DNA of 64,000 bases from Iocasia fonsfrigidae (GTDB lineage Bacteria; Bacillota; Halanaerobiia; Halanaerobiales; DTU029): the NCBI RefSeq assembly GCF_017751145.1, contig NZ_CP046640.1, positions 3,452,137-3,516,136 on the forward strand, read 5' to 3'. The notes under the pieces are model-generated. The model was given only the letters and a program-made list of their open reading frames with translations, had not been told where the DNA came from and ran no database searches. Shown one piece after another: positions 44,141 through 53,616 of this stretch. Position numbers and translations under genes: made by a program. Each line of letters starts with the position of its first letter. Position 1 is the stretch's first letter.

Positions 44141-44181
44141 AAAAAAAAGCCCCTTCGAAAAGGAGCCAGCAAGGGCTTTTT
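44141..44181 (-). terminator. Terminator of the Na/Pi cotransporter gene
   Basis: AAAAAGCCC-type and GGGCTTTTT arms (about 44144-44155 and 44171-44181) with an inner CCTT/AAGG stem; eight T follow on the minus strand. Confidence 0.85.
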
Positions 44182-44184
44182 GCT

Positions 44185-45843
44185 TTAAAGTATTTTATTT
44201 GTTCGGGCCTCAGTAATACTATGAGAAATATCAGCCAACTGGTCACTAATATGTTCCAGTTCATCAAGGACTTCCAGATAAACTATTCCTGCATTTGGGT
44301 CACAAATGCCATAGCCCAGTCTTTTCATATGTCCACTACGATGTTCAAGCAGAAGCCTGTCCATCTTTTCTTCACCTTTTATTATCTTATCAATCAAGGA
44401 AAGATCTTTTTTATCAATGAGTTGGTGTCCATCTTCCATTAAATTATTAATAAAAGCAAAATTATCATTAAGGGTCTCCCAGGCCTCATCAGAAAAACTA
44501 ATTTTATTGTCCTTTTTAAATACAGCCAGCTCTACAACATCAAAGGCGTCATCAGCTATACTCTCTATATCATCAATCATAGCATAATACATATCAACTG
44601 TTTTAACATCAGCTTCCGCCATTGTATTTCGGGGAAACCGGGTGAGAAAAGTAACCAGGTCTTCTTCCAGTTCATTAATTATTTCTTCCTTATTTCTAAC
44701 TGCCTTAACAAGGTCATCATTGGTATCTTTAAAGGCCATAATTGCTTCATCAACCATATCATTAGTGATCTTATACATTCTCAATACCTCTGATTTTAAC
44801 TGGTCGATAGCAAATGATGGAGTCTCCAGCATTCTCTCATCAAGGAAGGTTAAACCCCGTTTAATAGATGTTTCTTCACCAGGTATAATACGTTTAACCA
44901 GATTAACCATAAAGCCTACAAAAGGTATCCAGACTAAAGTGTTAATAACATTAAAAAAAGTATGTGTATTTGCCAGTAGCCTTTCAGCTGTAACATCTAC
45001 AATAAACATACTTGATATACTGTGCACTATATTATGTATTACGTTAGCAAAATTAGGTATTAAATAAAATAATAAGATAATTACAGAAGCCCCCAGGAAG
45101 TTAAAAACAAAATGAGCTGCAGCAGCCCTTTTAGCAGTAAGGTTAGCCCCCACACTTGATAAAATAGCTGTTATAGTTGTACCAATATTCTCCCCTAACA
45201 AAATCGGTACAGCTGACCAGTAATCAATTATTCCTACTGATAAAAGACTCATCAGGATACCCATACTGGCACTACTGCTCTGTAGGACTATCGTTACACC
45301 TGTACCAAGTAATAACCCCAGTAATGGTGATTTGCCGAAATTGCCCATCATATGTACAAATACCTCTGAATCCTTCAATGGCTCCATGGTATCCTTCATA
45401 ATAGATAAACCCAGAAATATTACCCCAAACCCAAGAATAATCTGACCAAACTGTTTACTTCTATCCTTTTTACTGAATAGGTATAATCCTGTCCCAATAG
45501 CAATGGCATGTAAAGAATAATGACTTAATTTAAAGGCAATTAACTGTGCTGTAATAGTTGTCCCAATATTCGCCCCCATAATAACGCCAATTGATTGAGC
45601 CAGTGTCATTAAGCCGGCATTAACAAAACCAACTACCATAACAGTTGTTGCACTACTACTCTGAACAACAGCTGTAACCAGTGTCCCTACAGCAAGTCCC
45701 GCAAAACGGTTATTGGTTAGCAATCCAAGAAGATGTTTTAATTTCCTTCCGGCGGCCTTTTGTAAACCCTCGCTCATCTGTTTCATCCCATAAATAAATA
45801 AACCAAGACCACCAAATAGCCCAAAAAGCATTGACAATGACAA
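44185..45843 (-). CDS. Na/Pi cotransporter family protein with PhoU-like C-terminus
   Basis: A 552-aa membrane protein of the NptA/PNaS type. Two homologous transport repeats show the QSSS signature: TLVTAVVQSSSATTVMVVG in the first and GVTIVLQSSSASMGILMSL in the second. About eight helices occupy residues 1-310. The cytosolic C-terminal third (residues 340-552) is helical and PhoU-like. It imports phosphate with sodium, or regulates it. A weaker 11-bp-period Pho-type array lies 69 bp before its start, the same spacing as for alkaline phosphatase. It sits just upstream of phoP on the same strand. Confidence 0.92.
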   Translation of the reverse strand: MSLSMLFGLFGGLGLFIYGMKQMSEGLQKAAGRKLKHLLGLLTNNRFAGLAVGTLVTAVVQSSSATTVMVVGFVNAGLMTLAQSIGVIMGANIGTTITAQLIAFKLSHYSLHAIAIGTGLYLFSKKDRSKQFGQIILGFGVIFLGLSIMKDTMEPLKDSEVFVHMMGNFGKSPLLGLLLGTGVTIVLQSSSASMGILMSLLSVGIIDYWSAVPILLGENIGTTITAILSSVGANLTAKRAAAAHFVFNFLGASVIILLFYLIPNFANVIHNIVHSISSMFIVDVTAERLLANTHTFFNVINTLVWIPFVGFMVNLVKRIIPGEETSIKRGLTFLDERMLETPSFAIDQLKSEVLRMYKITNDMVDEAIMAFKDTNDDLVKAVRNKEEIINELEEDLVTFLTRFPRNTMAEADVKTVDMYYAMIDDIESIADDAFDVVELAVFKKDNKISFSDEAWETLNDNFAFINNLMEDGHQLIDKKDLSLIDKIIKGEEKMDRLLLEHRSGHMKRLGYGICDPNAGIVYLEVLDELEHISDQLADISHSITEARTNKIL

Positions 45844-45911
45844 AAATTATCTCTCCCTCCATAAACTAGCCTAATGATTATCTGAATTAACCTGGTTTTC
45901 ACTACATCCTA

Positions 45912-45950
45912 TGTTTCTATTTTGTTAATAAATTGTTGCACCTTAGTTAC
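45912..45950 (-). promoter_or_regulatory. Degenerate Pho box of the Na/Pi cotransporter
   Basis: TGTTTC (45912), TGTTAA (45923), TGTTGC (45934) and AGTTAC (45945) at exact 11-bp steps. Only one hexamer is perfect, but the period and the distance to the gene match the other boxes. Confidence 0.5.
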
Positions 45951-45987
45951 ATTTCGACAAAGAGGGTTAAAATCCTTCAATGACTTA

Positions 45988-47787
45988 TCAATTTTTATTT
46001 ACTATTAACTGGTAATTACCCATCTTTTTTAATATTTGAAGACATTTTTTTTCTTCACATGAGCGGTCAAGCTGTCTGCAGCTCTCAATAAAGCAACTTA
46101 GCTCTGGCAAGGCAAAACCATTTGATAAGTCTTTTTTGAGATAATAATAGGCCTTATCCCACTTAGCATATCTAAAAAATAACTTGCCGATATACCTATC
46201 AGATTCCCGTATTTTTAGTTTTTTAATGATATCAAGCATTATCTCTACTGCCCTATCATCACAATACTCAATTAATAGACTTAGATAAGCAACTGCTTTC
46301 TCATAAAACTTATATTTCGATAATATATTGTTAAAATGAAAAGAAAAATCTTTCCCTTTAAAATAAATATTATTATATAATTTTAATAACTCCCAGTCAC
46401 TATCTCCCAACAACTTAATCTGGTTAACAATACTTTTAAATTCTTTATCAACAGGCAGTAAAATATTTAATATCCAGCGGTGTTTCAGGGTATCCTTAAA
46501 ATGCTTAAAGGCTGGCGAGATACTTCTAAGTAATTTTAAGGCCAGTCTATAATCCTTCGTCTTTAATAGAATCCTGGCCTTCCAGTAATAATAACTATCT
46601 TTTATTTCTTTAAACTCCAGTGCTTCCTTTAAGATATCAAGAGCGGTATAATAATCACCACAATGGTAATAAATATCTGCCAGCAAGAGTTTTCCCTGAG
46701 GAGATACCAGCCTTTCCCTAAGATAACTATACCCCTCCAATTTATTAATACCTTTTTTTTCTAAATCTATTAGATTGGAAATTACTGCTTTATTACATCT
46801 ATCAAGCCTATGGGCCCTTCCAAAAAAGTAATTAGCCTTTTTAAAATGTCTTATCCCTTTATAAGCTAAACCCAATAAAAAATATAACTTGAAATTAATA
46901 TTTTTATCTTTTTCTTTATTTAATAATTTTTGCAGACAAATAATTGCCTGTTGATAATCCTTTAGAACAAACCTTAAATAACCTTCCCAGAGAGCAAATG
47001 TAAATTCCCCAGGAAAAAATTCCTCAGCCTGCTTAATCACTCTTTCAGCCCTCAAGAATTTTCCTTGATTTAATAGAATATAGATAGCTTTATCCAGCAG
47101 ATGACAGTTGTTTTCTTCTGCAGCCTCTTTATAAGCCTCCTGTATGATACCTCCTACTATATCTTCTCTATTTTCCACCTTTTTTAAGAAATTTTCCCCA
47201 CTTATCTCCTGGGAGTATGGGAAAACTGCTGTCAGGCCCTGACTCGTATAAAATTTCGGGTATTGGTAACAATTTGTTATTATAGGAAGCTGTAAGGTCT
47301 TAATACTCATCTTTCTAGTATTCCTGTAAATAGATTTTATAATACTACCATAATCCTCACCTTTAAAACACATACCCTGTTTATTGCGCAAAAGACGAAA
47401 TACTAAACAAGGCATTTCTAAATCTAAATCTTCAGGGCCCCTATCCGGCAGAGCCAGGCTAATTATCGGGAGATAAAACCCAAAATTATCTGACTGTTTG
47501 AGTAATAACCTCAACTGATTATAGTCACTGGCAAGCTCTTCCCCACCATGCAAAAAAAGTACCCAGTCACCCTCTGCTTTTTTCAATATATAATTCCTTG
47601 TCTCTGCAAAACTACTATCATTACAGGAATACACCCTGACCCCACAATCGGCTGCCACTGCAGCAGACCTATCATATGAATCTATATCAAGTACCAGTAT
47701 TTCATCTGCCAGTCCTTTGACACTGTTTATAGTACGGGCTATATAGTCTACCCTATCCTGAACAATAACACAAGCCGTCAACAACAT
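45988..47787 (-). CDS. GT2-like domain with TPR-type helical repeats, DxD motif lost
   Basis: A 599-aa protein. Residues 1-90 match the start of SunT-type GT2 domains (MLLTACVIVQDRVDYIARTI, EILVLDIDSYDRS, FAETRNYILKKAEGDWVLFL), but where relatives have DADEE this protein has HGGEE, so the metal-binding aspartates are gone. From about residue 215 to the end it is helical with TPR-like repeats (YFLLGLAYKGIRHFKKANYF, LLADIYYHCGDYYTALDIL). It may be a scaffold or an inactive transferase in the glycan pathway. GGGGG lies 6 bases before the ATG. Last gene of the seven-gene operon. Confidence 0.75.
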   Translation of the reverse strand: MLLTACVIVQDRVDYIARTINSVKGLADEILVLDIDSYDRSAAVAADCGVRVYSCNDSSFAETRNYILKKAEGDWVLFLHGGEELASDYNQLRLLLKQSDNFGFYLPIISLALPDRGPEDLDLEMPCLVFRLLRNKQGMCFKGEDYGSIIKSIYRNTRKMSIKTLQLPIITNCYQYPKFYTSQGLTAVFPYSQEISGENFLKKVENREDIVGGIIQEAYKEAAEENNCHLLDKAIYILLNQGKFLRAERVIKQAEEFFPGEFTFALWEGYLRFVLKDYQQAIICLQKLLNKEKDKNINFKLYFLLGLAYKGIRHFKKANYFFGRAHRLDRCNKAVISNLIDLEKKGINKLEGYSYLRERLVSPQGKLLLADIYYHCGDYYTALDILKEALEFKEIKDSYYYWKARILLKTKDYRLALKLLRSISPAFKHFKDTLKHRWILNILLPVDKEFKSIVNQIKLLGDSDWELLKLYNNIYFKGKDFSFHFNNILSKYKFYEKAVAYLSLLIEYCDDRAVEIMLDIIKKLKIRESDRYIGKLFFRYAKWDKAYYYLKKDLSNGFALPELSCFIESCRQLDRSCEEKKCLQILKKMGNYQLIVNKN

Positions 47788-47831
47788 ATAAATCCCCCAG
47801 TCTCAAATAAAAATAAGAACAATCTTTATCA

Positions 47832-48818
47832 TTATATGAGACCATTAAGTAAGTCGTTATATATTTTTTTGGTTTTTTCAGCTATTACCCCCCAGCCAAA
47901 TCTCTTAAGAATAATCTCAGGCAGTCCCTCTTTTAAAGGGGTATAATAGGCCTGAATGGTTTTTTCTCTAATTTCCTTACAGTCATCAGGACTGCAATAA
48001 TAAGCATAGTCAGCAAAATACTCCTGTGCTGTACCCCTGTTAGTGGTAACTAAATTACAACCAGCCAGACCTGCCTCTAAATTGACCAGGCCAGGAGTAT
48101 CATACCAGCTTGCTAATAAATGCACTCTAGCTTCCCCATAGTAAGCAAGTAATTCACTTTGTTTTAAACCAGTAATTATCTTAATCTGCCTTTTTTTTTC
48201 TGACATACATTGTTGATAATAAGCCCGATCATTTACATCTCCAATAATAGTAACCGGTATATTTAAATCGTTCAAGGCTCTGATTAAAGTCAACTGATTT
48301 TTCCGTTGGTGAATCCGACCTACTGAAATGATACCGCTCCTCTCTTTACAGGAACTATTATAAAAAAAGGGATTAACCCCATTATAGATAACCCTATGAG
48401 GTAATCCTGGGGCAAAATCCTTTTCTATTTCTAGCCATTCTCTTTCAGCATTTGGGGCAATCAAATCTGCCATAGAAAGGATTTGCCCCCTTTTCTGCTG
48501 AGCATTATTCCATTTTGCTAATTTAGAGGGAGCAGCCCACTCTAAATATTCCCTCATATTCCAATATATTGGTGTTATGATTAATGGTTTTCTAAATGAC
48601 TTTACTGTCAGACACTGCTTAAGAGATGAATCACACCTTAAAACATTAAAAAGATGTACCAGGTCATAATCTCTCATCATATCATTATCTAATTCAGTCC
48701 TCAAATCTATGTTCAACCCCACTTTCTCCAGGGCAGTAGTTAATTGTACAAGCTGAACAGTGTCACCAGCCCTGATACGAAAGAGGTCAGGTCTAGCCAG
48801 AAAAAGAATTTTCATCAC
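47832..48818 (-). CDS. GT4-type glycosyltransferase
   Basis: A 328-aa GT-B enzyme. The N-terminal half has FLARPDLFRIRAGDTVQLV (glycine-poor acceptor loop) and the linker YNGVNPFFYNS; the donor half has GIISVGRIHQRKNQLTLIRA, VTIIGDV and the acidic donor motif VHLLASWYDTPGLVNLEAGL, an E-x7-E-like element where the first Glu is replaced by Asp. It would add a sugar from a nucleotide donor in the cytosol. Its start overlaps the stop of the preceding GT2 by four bases, so the two proteins are co-translated. Confidence 0.82.
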   Translation of the reverse strand: MMKILFLARPDLFRIRAGDTVQLVQLTTALEKVGLNIDLRTELDNDMMRDYDLVHLFNVLRCDSSLKQCLTVKSFRKPLIITPIYWNMREYLEWAAPSKLAKWNNAQQKRGQILSMADLIAPNAEREWLEIEKDFAPGLPHRVIYNGVNPFFYNSSCKERSGIISVGRIHQRKNQLTLIRALNDLNIPVTIIGDVNDRAYYQQCMSEKKRQIKIITGLKQSELLAYYGEARVHLLASWYDTPGLVNLEAGLAGCNLVTTNRGTAQEYFADYAYYCSPDDCKEIREKTIQAYYTPLKEGLPEIILKRFGWGVIAEKTKKIYNDLLNGLI

Positions 48819-49534
48819 CCTGTCTCTCCCCCCAGATACTTTCTAATCACCGCTGGATGTCTACCCTTAAATTCCCCTACTGAGATCTCAGGATAATCAT
48901 CCTGTCTATTGTCATTTGTTTTGAAGCCTTTTCCTAGTGCATAATGATAATGAAAGATTGTTATATCCTCAACTACCTTGGCTGTTTCACACAGGAAAGG
49001 ATATTTACCATAAAATAATAACTGACTATGATTTCCTTTATTCTCATAGCCAGCACCCTTTTTCTTTATCAGTCGGTAAACGGGTCCCTCCCAACAGGGA
49101 TCTCCTACTACATTTTTTCTAACACAGGACATCCCTCCCCAGAAAGACAGAAAAGAAAACCCGTAGATCTGGGTTTTCTGATTAGAAAGCAGCATCTTAT
49201 TAAAAAAATTGAGGAACTTATCTGAGATAAACTCATCTATATCAAGTATCAGTATCCACTCCCCCTTAGACTTATTAAGCAAAAAGTTTCTCCTCTTACC
49301 TTCAGCCCATTGATATGGTTTCCCCTCCTGTGGAATCTGCCAGAAACGTAATCCCTGATAGCTTTTTTGATAATTGCGTACTATTTTAATAGTATTATCC
49401 TGACTACCACCATCCAGTAACAATATTTCATCAGCAAATTGGGAAACAGCATCCAGATATAGAGGAAGAAAAAATTCCTCATTCAGTACTGGTGCTATGA
49501 CTGACAGAGATATTTTTTTATTCACTGCTTTCAC
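48815..49534 (-). CDS. GT2-family glycosyltransferase
   Basis: A 239-aa enzyme with a complete GT-A core: LSVIAPVLNEEFFLPLYLDA, EILLLDGGSQDNTIKIV, GKRRNFLLNKSKGEWILILD and LDIDEFI with the DxD intact. The C-terminal part (EGPVYRLIKKKGAGYENK and IFHYHYALGKG) is typical of the WaaE/KdtX-like group. The start is a GTG at 49534 overlapping the end of the large GT gene by 17 bp. It contrasts with the neighbouring 599-aa protein, whose equivalent motif is destroyed. Confidence 0.87.
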   Translation of the reverse strand: MKAVNKKISLSVIAPVLNEEFFLPLYLDAVSQFADEILLLDGGSQDNTIKIVRNYQKSYQGLRFWQIPQEGKPYQWAEGKRRNFLLNKSKGEWILILDIDEFISDKFLNFFNKMLLSNQKTQIYGFSFLSFWGGMSCVRKNVVGDPCWEGPVYRLIKKKGAGYENKGNHSQLLFYGKYPFLCETAKVVEDITIFHYHYALGKGFKTNDNRQDDYPEISVGEFKGRHPAVIRKYLGGETG

Positions 49535-52517
49535 CAGTTAACCACTCCTTTAAAATACTCAACCAGTTTTTACTATTCTTCTTAATAACCGGCTCTTCTA
49601 TTTTAACCAGATTATCTGATAACAGCTCATCTTCAGGCAGCTCAACTGATAGACTACCTTTATCTCCTTCAATTATATCCTCCAGTTCCTCTTCCTGCGG
49701 GTATAAGTCATAATAGGCAAAATATATTAGACTATTTATTTTTTCTGCCCTCCTCAGCCATGTTTTATTTTTAATAAGTTTATGTCTATCCTCTCTGTTG
49801 TCCTCACTAACATCATTATTTATCAAATCTGCCGCCTGACTAATAAAATCCGTTTTATCTTTAGCTATAGTAATCAGCTTTTCAAACTTCTTTACCTCTG
49901 GTAATTCGGTAGTCAGTACAGGCTTACCAGCAGCAAGATATTCATATAGTTTTACAGGATCACTCATAAGAGTTAAACTGTTTTTAATAAAGGGTATAAT
50001 CGCTAAATCAAAATAATATAGGTAATCTGCCAGAAGATGGTAGGATTTTTCACCCAGCAAACTTACATTTGAAAGATTGCTTAGATGACTAATATCTGTA
50101 CTTACCTCCCCAATCAAAACTACAGCTACTTCTGGCAGAGAAGCAGCAAGACTTTTAACAAGCTCCACATCAAACCATGACGATATTGCACCATAATAAC
50201 CTATAATTTTCCTACTATCTGGTATATCATTAGGTTTAATAGCTGGTTTATAATTATAGTTAAAATATCTGGTATCTACACCATTAGGGACCAAATAAGT
50301 ATTATCATTAACTGCTTTTTTTTCTTCATATAGACCTGTAGATGACGTTAAAACCAGATCAGCTAGATTTAAGAGTTTCTGCTCAGCTTTTTTTATTACA
50401 GCCTCATGATGAACCAGGTCTTCAAACTCCGTATAGTTATCTATACAATCATAGATTAATAAACTATATTCCCAAAACTGTAATAAAGGGGTCCAGTAAG
50501 GGGCATTAAGTAAAACAATACAGTTTTCAAAATTCAATTCCCTTAACAGAGAATTAATTTCCTGTCCTAACCTATCCCTTTTATTATGTTCGAGATTATA
50601 GAGTACTGTTCCATAACCATGTGGAGAATAAATATGTATATTCTCTTCCACCTCAATAGTTTCTCCACTCCCACATACTGGATTAAGATAGAGTATTTCG
50701 TAACCAAGCTGTGTCAGGTTTCTCATCAAATGCTGAGGACGCTGCTGCCTAAAATCCCACGGTATTAAACCGGCGACCATAATTTTTCGTTTCTGATGAC
50801 GCTTTTCACTGCCAGCTATAACTTCTCCCCATTTACTCTTAAATCTCTTTCTACCTGCACTAAAATATCTATCCTTTTTTAATTTGTTATTTTTATTACC
50901 AGACTTTAAACTGCCTTCATGGTGATGAATAACCCTTGCCTGAGGACAGTAAACCACCCGGTAGCCTTTTTCCCTGGCTCGTAATGAATAGTCCAATTCC
51001 TCAAAATAAAAGAAATAACCCTCATCAAAAAGCCCCAGAACTGGCAAAAGATCCCTTTTAATAAGATAGCAGGCACCTCCTACACTTAATAAATCTTCCT
51101 GCTGGTCATATACACCTGGTCTATCCAGCTCCTTCCAACCCCTTGGTTTAAAATCATCCCTTAAACTATCAACACCAGCACCTACAATTAGCCCTTCTTG
51201 ATTAATCAACTTCGGACCTACTACAGCAACATCATCCCCGGCGGCTACCTTAATCATCTTTCCCAACCAACATGTTGTTACCTCAATATCACTATTTAAT
51301 AAAACTATATATTCAGCACTTCCGGCAATAATACCTTGATTACAAGCCCGGGCATAACCTAAATTTTCTTTATTCTCTATTAATAAAATATCTTCCTGTT
51401 TTTTAAGATACTCTATGCTGCCGTCGCTACTACCATTATCAACTACAATAATATTATAATCTTCTCTGGTCTTACTCTTAATACTTACCAGACACTTCTT
51501 GAGGTAATCTAAAGTATTATAATTGACTATGATCAAATCAACTGGATTCTTCGTCAATCTTTTTGAATAATTCATCTGAGATTTATATTTGTGTTGCTTA
51601 TCTACTTCTTTGGAGTCAGCGGCAGGGTTTACTCCCTGTAAGACATCTTCAAAATACCCTGCCCAATCCTCTCCAACCTTATTTAACTTATACTCTTTAA
51701 CCAATCTCTCAGCTTCTACTAAGAGACTATTTCTCCACTGCCCCATCTTATATGACCTAATAATAATTAAGGCCAGTTCAAGAGGGGTATATTTACTTAA
51801 TTCAAGGGGATAACCCCATTTCCTTTCAGACAAATTAATGCTGATTGTCAGTACACCTGCTGCCATTGACCAGAGGGGAAGGAGTGGAAATTCATTCCTT
51901 CCAAGGTATATTAAATAAAATCCCCTGCTGAGTAAGCCTATAATCGGTTTATGATCAATATCTTCATAATAATAATTTATTTCTGTATCAAAAAAATACT
52001 TTTCTGGTGAATTAAGGATTACAACCCCATCATGAGTGATTGAAGAAGCTGCAATCTCAAGGGCAGAAATTATTTTTGATAAACCTTTTTTATCTAAACT
52101 ATCACCAGCCACTACTATTTTATCCCTTTTTTTATCTTCTTGAAGATAAAGTCTATCAGGTATCCCCGGTTTTAAGCTATTAAAACCAATCACCCTGATA
52201 CCAGCAGAAATTTCCTGCTTTTTCCCGGTATTATTTAAATAAACCAGTTCCCCCCTGGATAATAAACTTAATTGTCTTAATAAATCCAGTTGTGTACTTA
52301 AAATAATATCTGCTTCTGGAATCTCACTGGCAGAAAATCTATTAGTTAACCAGTGTATCTCAATACTAGCTTTAGGCAAGATATTATAATTCTTTATTTC
52401 AGGAATATACATTAAAACCTTGATATTTTTATTTTCCTTTAACCACCTGGCAATTTCAAAGAGCGACTTTATTATCATAATATTATCTTGCTCAGAAATT
52501 ATAAAAATAACTTGCAT
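49518..52517 (-). CDS. Large multi-domain glycosyltransferase (GT-B-like / GT2 / GT4 fusion)
   Basis: A 999-aa protein. Residues 1-290 look like a degenerate GT-B half (MQVIFIISEQDNIMIIKSLF, DKIVVAGDSLDKKGLSKII). Residues about 325-570 are a GT2 domain (VDLIIVNYNTLDYLKKCLVS, IVVDNGSSDGS, LLNSDIEVTTCWLG, VGGACYLIKRDLLPVLGLFD). Residues about 600-920 are a GT4 domain (MVAGLIPWDFRQQRPQHLMR, VPNGVDTRYF, DLAIIPFIKNSLTLMSDPVK, YEYLAAGKPVLTTELPE). The frame extends to 52550, but GGGGGG lies 6 bases before the ATG at 52517. It probably adds several sugars in succession. Fusions of this kind occur in surface-glycan clusters. Confidence 0.85.
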   Translation of the reverse strand: MQVIFIISEQDNIMIIKSLFEIARWLKENKNIKVLMYIPEIKNYNILPKASIEIHWLTNRFSASEIPEADIILSTQLDLLRQLSLLSRGELVYLNNTGKKQEISAGIRVIGFNSLKPGIPDRLYLQEDKKRDKIVVAGDSLDKKGLSKIISALEIAASSITHDGVVILNSPEKYFFDTEINYYYEDIDHKPIIGLLSRGFYLIYLGRNEFPLLPLWSMAAGVLTISINLSERKWGYPLELSKYTPLELALIIIRSYKMGQWRNSLLVEAERLVKEYKLNKVGEDWAGYFEDVLQGVNPAADSKEVDKQHKYKSQMNYSKRLTKNPVDLIIVNYNTLDYLKKCLVSIKSKTREDYNIIVVDNGSSDGSIEYLKKQEDILLIENKENLGYARACNQGIIAGSAEYIVLLNSDIEVTTCWLGKMIKVAAGDDVAVVGPKLINQEGLIVGAGVDSLRDDFKPRGWKELDRPGVYDQQEDLLSVGGACYLIKRDLLPVLGLFDEGYFFYFEELDYSLRAREKGYRVVYCPQARVIHHHEGSLKSGNKNNKLKKDRYFSAGRKRFKSKWGEVIAGSEKRHQKRKIMVAGLIPWDFRQQRPQHLMRNLTQLGYEILYLNPVCGSGETIEVEENIHIYSPHGYGTVLYNLEHNKRDRLGQEINSLLRELNFENCIVLLNAPYWTPLLQFWEYSLLIYDCIDNYTEFEDLVHHEAVIKKAEQKLLNLADLVLTSSTGLYEEKKAVNDNTYLVPNGVDTRYFNYNYKPAIKPNDIPDSRKIIGYYGAISSWFDVELVKSLAASLPEVAVVLIGEVSTDISHLSNLSNVSLLGEKSYHLLADYLYYFDLAIIPFIKNSLTLMSDPVKLYEYLAAGKPVLTTELPEVKKFEKLITIAKDKTDFISQAADLINNDVSEDNREDRHKLIKNKTWLRRAEKINSLIYFAYYDLYPQEEELEDIIEGDKGSLSVELPEDELLSDNLVKIEEPVIKKNSKNWLSILKEWLTGESSE

Positions 52518-52542
52518 ACTATTCCCCCCACTTAATTCTTCA

Positions 52543-53616
52543 CTACTCATATAATGCTAGCTGACTCTTATCCCCTAACAATAATTCATGAATACCCGGC
52601 TTACTTTTTCTATCTTCAATCACTACGTCTCTACCAATCAGACTATTAGCAATCCTTTTCTGGATACCAGAAATACGGGTATTCTCCATTACTATGCTTT
52701 TTTCCAGTTCACTGTTTATTATCTGTACCCCGCTACCTAAAGAGGTATATGGCCCAATATATGAGTCTTCAATCAAACAGCTCTCTCCAATAGCTACTGG
52801 TCCTGCAATAACTGAATTTTTTATAATACTTTCCCGGCCAAGGGCAATGCGTCCAGACAAATGAGAAGATAAAGCAACTTGACCACAATTAGTAGGGTTA
52901 AGGTCTTCCAGTAAAAAGCGGTTTACTTCCAATACATCCTCTTTTTTACCTGTATCTTTCCACCAACCATCTATCAAATAAGGTAAGACCTTTCCACCAT
53001 GATCAATAAGATATTGAATAGCATCAGTTATCTCCAGCTCTCCCCTCCAGGAAGGTTTAATACTATTAACAGCTCTAAAGATTTTATGATTAAATATATA
53101 AATCCCAACCAATGCCTTATTGCTTATAAAATTTACTGGCTTTTCTACCAAACGCTTTACATTATGATCATTATCCAGTACAGCAACCCCAAATTGCTGT
53201 GGATTATCTACTTCTGTTAATAAAATATTAATATCTTCCCCATTATTACCATATTCATTAACAAAAGATTTAATTCCTCTTCTAAGTATATTATCTCCCA
53301 GATACATCACAAAATTGTCATCACCTATAAATGGTCTGGCAATCTTAACTGCATGGGCCAGTCCACGGGGGGAATCCTGGACTATATATGTTATATTTAA
53401 ACCCCATTGCTCTCCATCCCCGACTACTTCTTTTATAAGATATCCTGTTTGTTTATCTATAACAATTCCTGCCCTTTTAATGCCTGCATCTGCAATATCA
53501 TCAAGGACATAAAAGAGGATAGGTCTATTAGCAACAGGAATTAATTGTTTAGCATAGCTAAAAGTAATAGGACGCAGTCTGGTACCACTCCCACCACTTA
53601 ATATTAATGCTTTCAT
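52543..53616 (-). CDS. Sugar-1-phosphate nucleotidyltransferase, long RmlA type
   Basis: A 357-aa enzyme that makes a dNDP- or NDP-sugar, most likely dTDP-glucose. The nucleotide loop is LILSGGSGTRLRPITFSYAK, followed by QLIPVANRPILFYVLDDI and the metal Asp in FVMYLGDNILRRG. After about residue 240 a left-handed beta-helix follows (hexapeptide-like turns: IIKNSVIAGPVAIGESCLIE and further), which marks the long RmlA subgroup. Bacillus SpsI, a related enzyme in a sigma-K-controlled spore polysaccharide operon, is a useful comparison. Its ATG directly follows the TAA of the GH18 gene. No rmlB, C or D is in the window. Confidence 0.88.
   Translation of the reverse strand: MKALILSGGSGTRLRPITFSYAKQLIPVANRPILFYVLDDIADAGIKRAGIVIDKQTGYLIKEVVGDGEQWGLNITYIVQDSPRGLAHAVKIARPFIGDDNFVMYLGDNILRRGIKSFVNEYGNNGEDINILLTEVDNPQQFGVAVLDNDHNVKRLVEKPVNFISNKALVGIYIFNHKIFRAVNSIKPSWRGELEITDAIQYLIDHGGKVLPYLIDGWWKDTGKKEDVLEVNRFLLEDLNPTNCGQVALSSHLSGRIALGRESIIKNSVIAGPVAIGESCLIEDSYIGPYTSLGSGVQIINSELEKSIVMENTRISGIQKRIANSLIGRDVVIEDRKSKPGIHELLLGDKSQLALYE

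Noticed and set aside
44182-44267. Short minus-strand frame spanning the phoP/Na-Pi junction
   Set aside because: It overlaps a terminator and the ends of two solid genes in another frame.
44642-45067. 141-codon plus-strand frame opposite the Na/Pi cotransporter gene
   Set aside because: It mirrors a well-supported membrane transporter, has no ribosome site and a composition typical of antisense frames.
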